From positions 42,312 to 106,311 of the forward strand of contig NZ_LGKG01000151.1 of assembly GCF_001294335.1 (NCBI RefSeq): a stretch of 64,000 nt of DNA, given 5' to 3'. Of this stretch, positions 53,671 to 60,520 are shown one piece after another; the first letter of the stretch is position 1; each line of letters starts with the position of its first letter. The DNA is from Streptomyces chattanoogensis (GTDB lineage Bacteria; Actinomycetota; Actinomycetes; Streptomycetales; Streptomycetaceae). A model generated the notes under the pieces. It did not search any database. It saw nothing but the letters and a program-made list of their open reading frames with translations, and had not been told where the DNA came from. A program made the translations under genes and the position numbers.

Positions 53671-53886
53671 TTACGCTTCGGGGAAGCCGCCTCTTCGCAC
53701 AGTGCCGACGAAGGCGGTCCAGGCGTGTGGAGAGAAGCGGAGTTCCGGGCCGGGGTTCTTGGAGTCGCGGACGGGGACCGTGCCTGCGGCGACGGCAGCG
53801 GGAACCCATTCGAGGCAGTCGCTACCGTGCTCGGCCCCGCTGTAGCTGGACTTCGCCCACTCGCGAGCGGCAGGGTTTGTGGTCAC
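53671..53886 (-). CDS. DUF397 small protein (second copy)
   Basis: A 71-aa DUF397 protein: REWAKSSYSGAEHGSDCLEWV, PVRDSKNPGPELRFSPHAW. It starts with GTG overlapping the XRE stop (GTGA), so the pair is coupled. It differs clearly from the copy at 2046 and likely forms a specific pair with its own XRE protein. Confidence 0.9.
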   Translation of the reverse strand: MTTNPAAREWAKSSYSGAEHGSDCLEWVPAAVAAGTVPVRDSKNPGPELRFSPHAWTAFVGTVRRGGFPEA

Positions 53887-54713
53887 GTCAGCGCCTCCAT
53901 CTGTCCCCTGATCAGGCGTGCGCTCTCCCGGGTTGAAAGCGCCTCCCCTGTCAGGCCATCGTAGGCACGCATCGCTTCCCGCACCTGCTCCGGGTCGTCA
54001 ATAATCGCCACCGTACGGTATGCCTCAACGCAGACAAGCGTCAGATGATTTGGCCCGGTGAGGAACCTGGCCCCTCCGTCAATGAACAGATGAGCCTCTG
54101 CATCCAACGGCAGGACCTGAATCCGGATAGCGGCTTTGGCGCCATGGGCCAATAGCGCGGCGAGTTGACCCCGCATGATGTCGCGACTGCCGATCTGTCG
54201 GCGGATCACGGACTCGCAGAGTACGACGCGTACGTCTGGAGGGGCGTCCCGCTTCAGGATGTCTTGTCGAGCCAGCTGGGCGGCGACCTTCGCTTTGATC
54301 TCCTCCTCACTCGCACGTGGTGCCCCGCCACGGAGCAAGGTGCGTGCATAGTCCGCGGTTTGCAGAAGGCCGGGCACGACCGTCGGGGACCACTGCCGTA
54401 CGACTATTGCCTCCCGCTCCAATGCCACCCCCCGTCGGTATTGCGCCGGGAAGGACTGCGCCACGATCTCCTCGTACAGCCGCTTGAAGAGACCGTCCGT
54501 CGAGAACACCTGGTCCAGCAGGGGCGGGAGATTCGACGGGATCGGGCCCGCGCACGTCTCCACACGGCCGATCGTGGACTTCGAGGTCCGGAGCATGCGG
54601 GCTAACTGGTCCTGGCTCAGCCGCATTTCCGGGTAGAGCTCGCGGCTACTGCGGCACTCCTCCGCGAAGCGTCGACGGGGGTCATCTGCGTTGACACCCT
54701 CTGATTCCTTCAT
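53883..54713 (-). CDS. XRE-family regulator with DUF5753 domain (second copy)
   Basis: A 276-aa regulator from ATG 54713 after GGGGAAG. The HTH MRLSQDQLARMLRTSKSTIGRVE (about residues 29-51) is followed by DUF5753: VVPGLLQTADYARTLLRG, RQDILKRDAPPDVRVVL and RIQVLPLDAEAHLFIDG. It is divergent from a small-peptide/methyltransferase operon at 54889 and may control it. Confidence 0.88.
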   Translation of the reverse strand: MKESEGVNADDPRRRFAEECRSSRELYPEMRLSQDQLARMLRTSKSTIGRVETCAGPIPSNLPPLLDQVFSTDGLFKRLYEEIVAQSFPAQYRRGVALEREAIVVRQWSPTVVPGLLQTADYARTLLRGGAPRASEEEIKAKVAAQLARQDILKRDAPPDVRVVLCESVIRRQIGSRDIMRGQLAALLAHGAKAAIRIQVLPLDAEAHLFIDGGARFLTGPNHLTLVCVEAYRTVAIIDDPEQVREAMRAYDGLTGEALSTRESARLIRGQMEALT

Positions 54714-54888
54714 CACTTCCCCTGCCCACGGAACTGGTCGCATGGAGCGAAAACGACGTCGCCGCAGCTCAGGCAGGCACGCATATGCCCCACGGCCCAA
54801 TCGTTTGGTTGGTCACCAAAGCCCTTCCACAGTACCCACCCCTGACCCATCCTTGTAACCAACCAGCCACATTCAGTGAGGAGTTGGG

Positions 54889-55065
54889 ATGGCCGACCAA
54901 CGGCACAGCGAGCCCCCATGCCCCGATTGCGACACGCTCAAGGTCCAGTTGGAGACCGCCTTGCACTTCGGCGACCTCTCCGAAGCCGTCGACCTCCGGG
55001 TGCTTTTGCGACGCCACCCGCGCCACGACGACACACCCGTCGCCTCAGAGAGGAAGCACGCATGA
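54889..55065 (+). CDS. Small CxxC protein of 58 aa
   Basis: From ATG 54889 (after GAGGAGTTGGG) the product has 58 residues: a CPDCDTLKVQLETALHFG start with a CxxC pair, then DLSEAVDLRVLLRRHPRHDD. It is helical and acidic-basic. Its stop overlaps the next ATG (ATGA), so it is coupled to the 41-aa peptide gene. No family is known to me; it could be a leader-binding or escort protein for the peptide, which is inference. Confidence 0.68.
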   Translation: MADQRHSEPPCPDCDTLKVQLETALHFGDLSEAVDLRVLLRRHPRHDDTPVASERKHA

Positions 55066-55187
55066 ACACGGTCCTGCGCCAGAACGACGGCGGCGACAAA
55101 CTGCCCGGCGAGCCCTACCCCGGCCCCCACCCGCAGCCGACCCCCGACGGCGGCCCCGGCGTCCCCAACCCTCCGAAGGCCTCCTGA
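55062..55187 (+). CDS. 41-aa Pro/Gly/Asp-rich peptide, candidate RiPP precursor
   Basis: A 41-aa peptide from ATG 55062 with AGAGGAAG upstream. The N-terminal part (MNTVLRQNDGGDKL) could be a leader. The rest has 11 Pro, several Gly and a PDGGPG element with Asp29-Gly30. It contains no Cys. Asp-Gly is the classic site of aspartimide formation by isoaspartate-methyltransferase homologues, and such an enzyme is encoded only 3 nt downstream. This suggests an aspartimide-bearing RiPP (imiditide-like). The evidence is context and composition; processing is unproven. Confidence 0.6.
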   Translation: MNTVLRQNDGGDKLPGEPYPGPHPQPTPDGGPGVPNPPKAS

Positions 55188-55190
55188 CAA

Positions 55191-56372
55191 GTGACCACCA
55201 CCCACACACCCAACGAGCGCCCCGGCCACGCCGAGCTGGGGCGTGTCCTGGCGGCCGCCGGTGCCCTGTCCCCGGACTGGGCGCCCGCCTTTGCCGCCGT
55301 GCCCCGGTCCGCCTTCCTCCCGGACCTGATGTGGCCCTTCGACATGGCGACCGGGCAGAGCGGGGCCGTATCCAGGCCGGACGCGCCGGACATCTGGCAT
55401 GCGTACGCGGACGACGCCGACGTACCGATCGTCACCCAGTGGGACGACGGCCAGCACACCGGCCTCGAGCCGGGCACGGCTCCCACCAGCTCCGCGTCCA
55501 TGCCCTCCGTCGTCTTCCGGATGCTGCAGGACCTCGACCTGCGGCCCGGCCACAAGGCGCTGGAGATCGGCACCGCCACCGGCTGGAACGCGGCGCTGAT
55601 GGCGCACCGTGCGGGCCCGCACCACGTCGTCACGGTGGAGGTGGACGAGGCCGTGGCCGCCGCCGCCCGTGCGACGGCGGAGCGGCTGGGGCTGCCCGTA
55701 CGGGTCGTGCAGGGAGACGGGTCCCACGGGTGTCCCGAGGCCGCGCCGTACGACCGGATCATCGCCACCTGCGGGCTCCGGTCCGCCCCGTACGCCTGGG
55801 TGGAACAGTGCCGGCCCGGCGGCGTCATCGTGGCCCCGTGGGGGACGGACTACGGGAATGGCGACGCGGTGGCACGGCTGGTCGTGTCGCCGGACGGGCG
55901 CAGCGCCTGCGGGCGGTTCACCGGGCCCGTGGAGTTCATGAAGCTGCGGGCACAGCGGGCGGCGCATCCGCTCCACTCCGCGTACGTCACGGGCGGCGTG
56001 GCCGACGGGGACGAGACGTCCACGACGGTCACGGAGGCGGAGTTCGTGGGGGATCGGTTCACGCCCCAGCGGTTCGTGCTCGGGCTGCGGGTGCCGCGGT
56101 GTCGGCAGGTCATCGCGGAGAAGAGCGACGGGGGCCGTCCGGTGTGGCTCTACGGGACGGACGATCGGTCGTGGGCCTGTGTCTGGTTCCGGGACGGAGG
56201 GGCCGCGCGGGTCTGGCAGGCGGGGCCGCGGCGGCTGTGGGACGAGGCGGCGGCCGCGTACCGGTGGTGGGAGGAGAACGGCAGGCCGGGGCCGGAGCGG
56301 TTCGGGCTCACCGTCACGGCGGAGGGGCAGTCCGTCTGGCTTGATGAGCCGGGCTGCTCCTGGAGCGTGTGA
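55191..56372 (+). CDS. Protein-L-isoaspartate O-methyltransferase homologue
   Basis: A 393-aa protein from GTG 55191. Residues about 15-220 are the PIMT fold: FAAVPRSAFLPDLMW, TSSASMPSVVFRML in place of the usual TxSQP loop, and SAM motif I KALEIGTATGWNAALM (123-138). The remaining 170 residues are a C-terminal extension (RFTPQRFVLGLRVPRC, WLYGTDDRSWACVWF) as found on peptide-modifying actinobacterial PIMTs. It follows the 41-aa peptide gene directly. Methylation of Asp and collapse to aspartimide is the likely reaction. No ATP-grasp gene is nearby. Confidence 0.85.
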   Translation: MTTTHTPNERPGHAELGRVLAAAGALSPDWAPAFAAVPRSAFLPDLMWPFDMATGQSGAVSRPDAPDIWHAYADDADVPIVTQWDDGQHTGLEPGTAPTSSASMPSVVFRMLQDLDLRPGHKALEIGTATGWNAALMAHRAGPHHVVTVEVDEAVAAAARATAERLGLPVRVVQGDGSHGCPEAAPYDRIIATCGLRSAPYAWVEQCRPGGVIVAPWGTDYGNGDAVARLVVSPDGRSACGRFTGPVEFMKLRAQRAAHPLHSAYVTGGVADGDETSTTVTEAEFVGDRFTPQRFVLGLRVPRCRQVIAEKSDGGRPVWLYGTDDRSWACVWFRDGGAARVWQAGPRRLWDEAAAAYRWWEENGRPGPERFGLTVTAEGQSVWLDEPGCSWSV

Positions 56373-56458
56373 GAGCCGTCCCGCCGAGCGAAGGAAGACC
56401 CCCGCGACCTGGCCGGGTCCGGGGGCATGGCCAACAGCTTTCCAGAGGAGCTGAAGAC

Positions 56459-56890
56459 ATGCGTGACCTTAGCGTGGTCCTGTTAGCGCGTCTCGTAGTT
56501 GCCCTTATCTCCGTAGCGCGGCCGCATCCGGCCCTGATCCGCTGGGCCGAGCGGCTGTTCCCGGCGAACGGGCGGCACCGCGCCGCTGCCCCCGCTCCGG
56601 CACCCGGCCGTTCGTACGCGCGGCCTCGCCCCATCTGCCTGCCGTCCCACAAGAGCCCCTACGCCCAGGAGGCGGCCGCCGACGCGCCCTTCGAGGAGCT
56701 GCCCCTTCCCGTTCGGCCCTACGTCCTCGCACCCCGCGCCCCGGAGCCCGCCGACCCCGAGCACCTCGCGCAGGCGGAACGGCGCTGGGCCCTCGACATG
56801 GCTCTCCGCGGTATCGACGTCGGCCCGAGCCGCATCCACGGCGTCGAGGTTTCGCCGGACCGGGGGACCGTCGCCGAGGCGGTGGGCTGA
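56459..56890 (+). CDS. Hypothetical protein (143 aa)
   Basis: A 143-aa frame from ATG 56459 after GAGGAG. The N-terminus (LSVVLLARLVVALISVARP) is a hydrophobic helix or anchor. A Pro/Ala/Arg linker and a helical end, EHLAQAERRWALDMALRGID, follow. No family is recognised. It lies downstream of the PIMT gene and precedes a small gene by 1 nt, so it likely belongs to the same operon. Confidence 0.62.
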   Translation: MRDLSVVLLARLVVALISVARPHPALIRWAERLFPANGRHRAAAPAPAPGRSYARPRPICLPSHKSPYAQEAAADAPFEELPLPVRPYVLAPRAPEPADPEHLAQAERRWALDMALRGIDVGPSRIHGVEVSPDRGTVAEAVG

Positions 56891-56891
56891 C

Positions 56892-57089
56892 ATGCCCGAG
56901 CCGCCGTCTCCGTCACCTCACGCGCCCCCGCAGCCCCGGCTGTGCGGCGCCGTCCGGCCCGTGGAGCGCAACAATCCCCGGCCGTGTGCGCGGGCCGAGC
57001 ACTGCGAGGGAGACCATGTGGACCGGCAGGGGGTCGCGTGGACCGGCCACACGTCCGGGGACCAGGTCGCTTCCTCGCTTCGGGACTGA
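56892..57089 (+). CDS. Small Cys/His protein (65 aa)
   Basis: A 65-aa frame starting just after the preceding stop. Four potential metal ligands are LCGAV, RPCARAEHCEGDHVD: Cys18, Cys32, His/Cys37-38 and His42. This looks like a small zinc-binding protein, a pattern I believe recurs in Streptomyces beside such methyltransferase genes. The function is unknown. A strong terminator follows. Confidence 0.55.
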   Translation: MPEPPSPSPHAPPQPRLCGAVRPVERNNPRPCARAEHCEGDHVDRQGVAWTGHTSGDQVASSLRD

Positions 57090-57100
57090 TGGATGCATAC

Positions 57101-57132
57101 GGCCGGGGCGGCGCCACGGTGCCGCCCCGGCC
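57101..57132. terminator. Bidirectional hairpin terminator
   Basis: GGCCGGGGCGGC - GCCACGGT - GCCGCCCCGGCC, a perfect 12-bp stem between the convergent methyltransferase operon and the secreted-protein gene. Confidence 0.88.
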
Positions 57133-57167
57133 ATGGGGTCCCGGTTCTTCAGGACGAGGTCGGTGTG

Positions 57168-57737
57168 TCAGGTGAAGACGGCCGTGGCCACGCCCGTGAG
57201 ATCTTGCAGGCCCTGTGAGGTCTGGCACTTGGTGGTGTCCGAGGCCGTCGCGGTGACCTGGATGGTCGCCTTCTGGCCCGTGAAGCGGCCTGACTGGACG
57301 TCTCCTCCGATGATGATGAGCTTGCTGCCCGAGGAGGGGCCGTTGCTGATCCCGAACGAAGCGACCTTGATGGTGCTGGTCTTGTCGCCCTGCGCATGAG
57401 CTTGCGGCCAGTTCAGCACGATCGTCCCGTCGGGGTCACGGCTGGTGACGCAGGAAGCGAAGACGTCGATGCTGACGGATGTGACCGTCATCGACTCGCC
57501 CAGCGGCAGGGGGCAGGAGTACGTGCCGCCATCGGTCGAGACCTTGACCTTCGGGAGTTGGCTGTTCGGCGGCTCGACGGGCTGGAGTTTCAGACCCGGC
57601 TGGAAGTGCAGATGCTGATTGCCGGAGCAGTTGGCTGCGGCGTGGGCCGAGACCGCTCCGGGGCCGACCAGAAACCCCATCATCAGTGCTGCTACGAAGA
57701 GCGGAGACAGGACCCTCCGCACAGTGACTCTTGCCAC
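57168..57737 (-). CDS. Secreted protein of unknown family
   Basis: A 189-aa protein from GTG 57737 with GGAGGAA upstream. The signal peptide runs through VLSPLFVAALMMGFLVGPGAV to AHAA-A. The mature part is beta-rich with Cys pairs (ANCSGNQHLHFQPG, GTYSCPLPLGES, FASCVTSRD, TTKCQTSQ). No family is recognised; it may be a small extracellular adhesive or binding domain. Confidence 0.78.
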   Translation of the reverse strand: MARVTVRRVLSPLFVAALMMGFLVGPGAVSAHAAANCSGNQHLHFQPGLKLQPVEPPNSQLPKVKVSTDGGTYSCPLPLGESMTVTSVSIDVFASCVTSRDPDGTIVLNWPQAHAQGDKTSTIKVASFGISNGPSSGSKLIIIGGDVQSGRFTGQKATIQVTATASDTTKCQTSQGLQDLTGVATAVFT

Positions 57738-57922
57738 GATGTGTTCCTCCCTGGGAACGCGAGCTGGTGTCGCCCGTCCCGGGCACAGCGCCCGGCTCAC
57801 CGGCTCACCGACATCGTTCAGAGTGCGGGCGGAGGGATTGGCTGAAAAGGCCGGTGCGGGAGGCAGGCAGGAGTGCATAGGGGGCGCAGGGAGCGAACTT
57901 CGGGCGCGGCTTCGCGCCGCAG

Positions 57923-58696
57923 CTAGCCCCGCCCCCGCATCGCCTCGATCCCCGCGATCTGGAGGTCGAGCGCGACCCCGAAATCCCGGTCGAGCATCTC
58001 CACCACGCTTGCGCCCTCGCTGACGGAGGCGGCCCGGGAGGACAGCTCGACGATTTCGGCGAACTCCTGGCGGTTCGAGAGGACCGTCATGACCTGCGTG
58101 AAGTAGTCGTCGAGGCTCATGCCGACGGCACGGCAGCGGGCTTCGTGCATGGCCCGGATCGTGGAGAAGCCGTAGACGAAGTGGAAGAGCGACGCCAGGG
58201 CGCCCGAGGTGGTCTCCGGGTCCAGGCCGGTGCGGCGCATCACCCGCATGGTGGCGTTGGAGAAGGCCACCGAATGCGGGCCGATGTTGATGAACTCGCC
58301 CAGGAGCCGGGCCGCCCACGGGTGGCGGAGCAGCATGTCGCGGTAGCCGGTGGCGAGGAGGCGCAGCTGGTCGCGCCAGTCGGCGGTGGCGTCCGATTCG
58401 TCGGGGAGGGCCATTTCACCGGCCACCGCGTCCACGGCCAGCTCGAGCAGGTCGTCCTTGGTGTCGACGTACCAGTAGACGGACATCGCGGTGACGCCCA
58501 GCTCGGCGGCGAGCCGGCGCATGGAGAACTTCGCCAGGCCCTCGGCGTCCAGCAGCCGGACCGTCGCCGCGACGATCTTGTCGAGGTCGAGTCCGGCCGG
58601 CTGGTCCGCCTTGCGGGTGAGCGGGGGGCGCTCGGTCAGCCAGACGCTGTTCGGGCGCGTCGGCCGCTTCCTGGCACGGCCGTCCGTCGCTGCCAT
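57923..58696 (-). CDS. TetR/AcrR-family regulator
   Basis: A 257-aa TetR protein with an N-terminal extension of about 35 residues. The HTH is KIVAATVRLLDAEGLAKFSM and LAAELGVTAMSVYWYVDTKDDL. The TetR_C domain includes RDMLLRHPWAARLLGEFINIGPH. It lies downstream of the MFS exporter on the same strand, and its upstream DNA contains two sets of tandem repeats. It probably controls the exporter. Confidence 0.9.
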   Translation of the reverse strand: MAATDGRARKRPTRPNSVWLTERPPLTRKADQPAGLDLDKIVAATVRLLDAEGLAKFSMRRLAAELGVTAMSVYWYVDTKDDLLELAVDAVAGEMALPDESDATADWRDQLRLLATGYRDMLLRHPWAARLLGEFINIGPHSVAFSNATMRVMRRTGLDPETTSGALASLFHFVYGFSTIRAMHEARCRAVGMSLDDYFTQVMTVLSNRQEFAEIVELSSRAASVSEGASVVEMLDRDFGVALDLQIAGIEAMRGRG

Positions 58697-58710
58697 GGGC
58701 GCCCCCTTGG

Positions 58711-58750
58711 TCGTCGTTGGTCGTCGTTGGTCGTTGCTGGTCGTTGCTGG
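58711..58750. repeat. 10-bp tandem repeat x4 upstream of TetR
   Basis: Four direct 10-bp units: TCGTCGTTGG twice and TCGTTGCTGG twice, ending 15 nt before the TetR start (minus strand). The 10-bp period would place one site on each helical turn. Confidence 0.85.
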
Positions 58751-58754
58751 TGTC

Positions 58755-58810
58755 GATCACTGTGCATTGATCACTGGGCACTGATCACTGCGCATCGATC
58801 ACGTACATGG
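58755..58810. repeat. 14-bp tandem repeat x4 upstream of TetR
   Basis: Units begin at 58755, 58769, 58783 and 58797, each starting GATCAC (for example GATCACTGTGCATT and GATCACTGGGCACT). The last diverges after GATCAC. The array abuts the stop of the MFS gene at 58817. Confidence 0.85.
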
Positions 58811-58816
58811 TCGATG

Positions 58817-60418
58817 CTATTCCGCCGGGGCGGTGGACGGTGCCGGTACGGACGGCGTTCCGGCTTCCCGGCCAGTGGGTTCCGCCTCCTGACCAGTGGG
58901 TTCCGCCTCCTGGCCGGACCGTTCGGCGCGGCGCAGGAGCAGTGCGGCGAGCAGTCCGCCGAGGAACACGGCGGCCGCGCCGACCAGCTGGCTGGTGCCG
59001 ATGCCGGTGGCGAAGGCGTCCTGGACGGCGGAGCGTTCGGCGTCCGTACGGGTGTGGGCGAGGGCCGCGGGGAGTGAACCGGCGCCCGCCGCCACCACCG
59101 GGAGCAGCGCCACGAAGCGGGAGTTGAGGACCGCGCCGAGGACCGCGACGCCCAGCCCCTGTCCGAACTCCATCAGCGTGCCGTTGACACCCGCGCCCAC
59201 GCCGGCCTTGGCGGGCGGGATGGCGGACATGATGGCGTTGGCCATGGCGGGCATGGCGAGTGCGACGCCGAGGCCCATCACGATCAGGCCGGTCAGCATG
59301 CCGCCGTAGCCGTGCCCGCCGAGCAGGGATATCGCGGCGAGGCCGGCGGCGAGCAGCGACATCCCCGAGACGATCATTCCGGGGGTGCCGAGCCTGGGCA
59401 TCAGGCGGGCGCCCAGACCGGTGAAGTTGATCAGGATGACGGTGACGGCGAGCGGCGCCATGCGCAGTCCGGCCTCCAACGGGCCGTAGCCGAGCACGAA
59501 TTGGAGGTGCTGGGTGAGGAGGAAGATGGAGCCGCCCATGCCGAAGGCGACGAGGATGCCGCCGGAGACCGCGCCGATGAAGCGGCGGTTGCGGAAGAAG
59601 TGCATGTCCAGCATGGGGTAGGGGACGTGCAGCTCCCAGAGGGCGAAGGCGGCGAGGCCGGCGGCTCCGACGGCGGCGGAGAGCAGCACCTGGGTCGACG
59701 TCCAGCCGGTCACCGGACCGGTGATGATCGCGTAAACGACGCCGACCATGCCGATCATGGACAGCAGTGCGCCGAGGAGGTCGGGCCGGTCGCCGCTGGG
59801 GTTCTTGGATTCGGGGACGAGGCTGAGCACGGCCAGCAGCGCGATCACCGCGACGGGGAGATTGACCAGGAAGAGCGACCCCCACCAGAAGTGGTCGAGG
59901 AGCGCGCCGCCGATCAGCGGGCCGGCGGCGAAGCCGAGGGAGTTGACCGAGCTCCAGATGCCTATGGCCTTGGGGCGCTCGGCGTCGTCAAAGATCTGCA
60001 TGACGACGGCGAGGGTGGTGGTCACCAGGAGCGCGCCCCCGATGCCCATACCGGCGCGGGCGGCGATCAGCTGGGCGGGCGACTGGGCGAGGGCGGCGCC
60101 GAGTGAGGCGACGCCGAACAGCGCCAGGCCGATGGCCAGCATCTTCTTACGGCCGTAGCGGTCGGCGGCGTTGCCCGCGGTGAGCAGCAGACCGGACTGG
60201 ACGAGCGAATAGGCGCTGATCGTCCACTGGACGTCGGCGGTGGTCGCGCCCAACTCCTTGGTGAGGGAGGGGATGGCGACGTTGAGGACGGTGTTGTCGA
60301 GGATGACGGTGAGCTGGGCGAGACAGATGACCCCGAGTATCAGCCACCGGGCGGCGTTGCGGCCGGGTGGCTGGAGGGGGGCGGTGGAGGTCACGGGGGA
60401 CGTTCGGGCTCCGGGCAT
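58817..60418 (-). CDS. MFS multidrug exporter, DHA2 type
   Basis: A 533-aa, about 14-TM exporter from ATG 60418. Motif A reads GNAADRYGRKKMLAIG; D1 is TVILDNTVLNVAIPSL; and ARAGMGIGGALLVTTT is motif C-like region. The C-terminus repeats EAEPTGQEAEPTGREAG. It would export drugs by proton antiport. A strong inverted repeat upstream and the TetR gene downstream suggest regulated expression. Confidence 0.92.
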   Translation of the reverse strand: MPGARTSPVTSTAPLQPPGRNAARWLILGVICLAQLTVILDNTVLNVAIPSLTKELGATTADVQWTISAYSLVQSGLLLTAGNAADRYGRKKMLAIGLALFGVASLGAALAQSPAQLIAARAGMGIGGALLVTTTLAVVMQIFDDAERPKAIGIWSSVNSLGFAAGPLIGGALLDHFWWGSLFLVNLPVAVIALLAVLSLVPESKNPSGDRPDLLGALLSMIGMVGVVYAIITGPVTGWTSTQVLLSAAVGAAGLAAFALWELHVPYPMLDMHFFRNRRFIGAVSGGILVAFGMGGSIFLLTQHLQFVLGYGPLEAGLRMAPLAVTVILINFTGLGARLMPRLGTPGMIVSGMSLLAAGLAAISLLGGHGYGGMLTGLIVMGLGVALAMPAMANAIMSAIPPAKAGVGAGVNGTLMEFGQGLGVAVLGAVLNSRFVALLPVVAAGAGSLPAALAHTRTDAERSAVQDAFATGIGTSQLVGAAAVFLGGLLAALLLRRAERSGQEAEPTGQEAEPTGREAGTPSVPAPSTAPAE

Positions 60419-60426
60419 AGGGGCTC

Positions 60427-60472
60427 CCTGTACGGTGCGGCGGCGTGAGCGGATGCCATACACCGTACAGGG
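60427..60472. promoter_or_regulatory. Inverted repeat upstream of MFS exporter
   Basis: CCCTGTACGGTG (60427-60438) and CACCGTACAGGG (60461-60472) are perfect 12-bp arms 22 nt apart. A further TACGCCGTACA follows at about 60479-60489. Probably TetR operators covering the promoter; folding of the transcript is also possible. Confidence 0.68.
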
Positions 60473-60520
60473 AGTCTTATACGCCGTACATTTGATTTTT
60501 GGTGGGGGCGAAAGGGCTGG

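Noticed and set aside
54713..54919. 68-codon minus-strand frame between the XRE gene and the peptide operon
   Set aside because: It covers the divergent promoter gap and the start of the 58-aa gene; no ribosome site and no recognisable features.
58711..58810. Attachment site or insertion-sequence end
   Set aside because: No transposase or integrase gene is nearby and the repeats are direct tandem, not terminal inverted.
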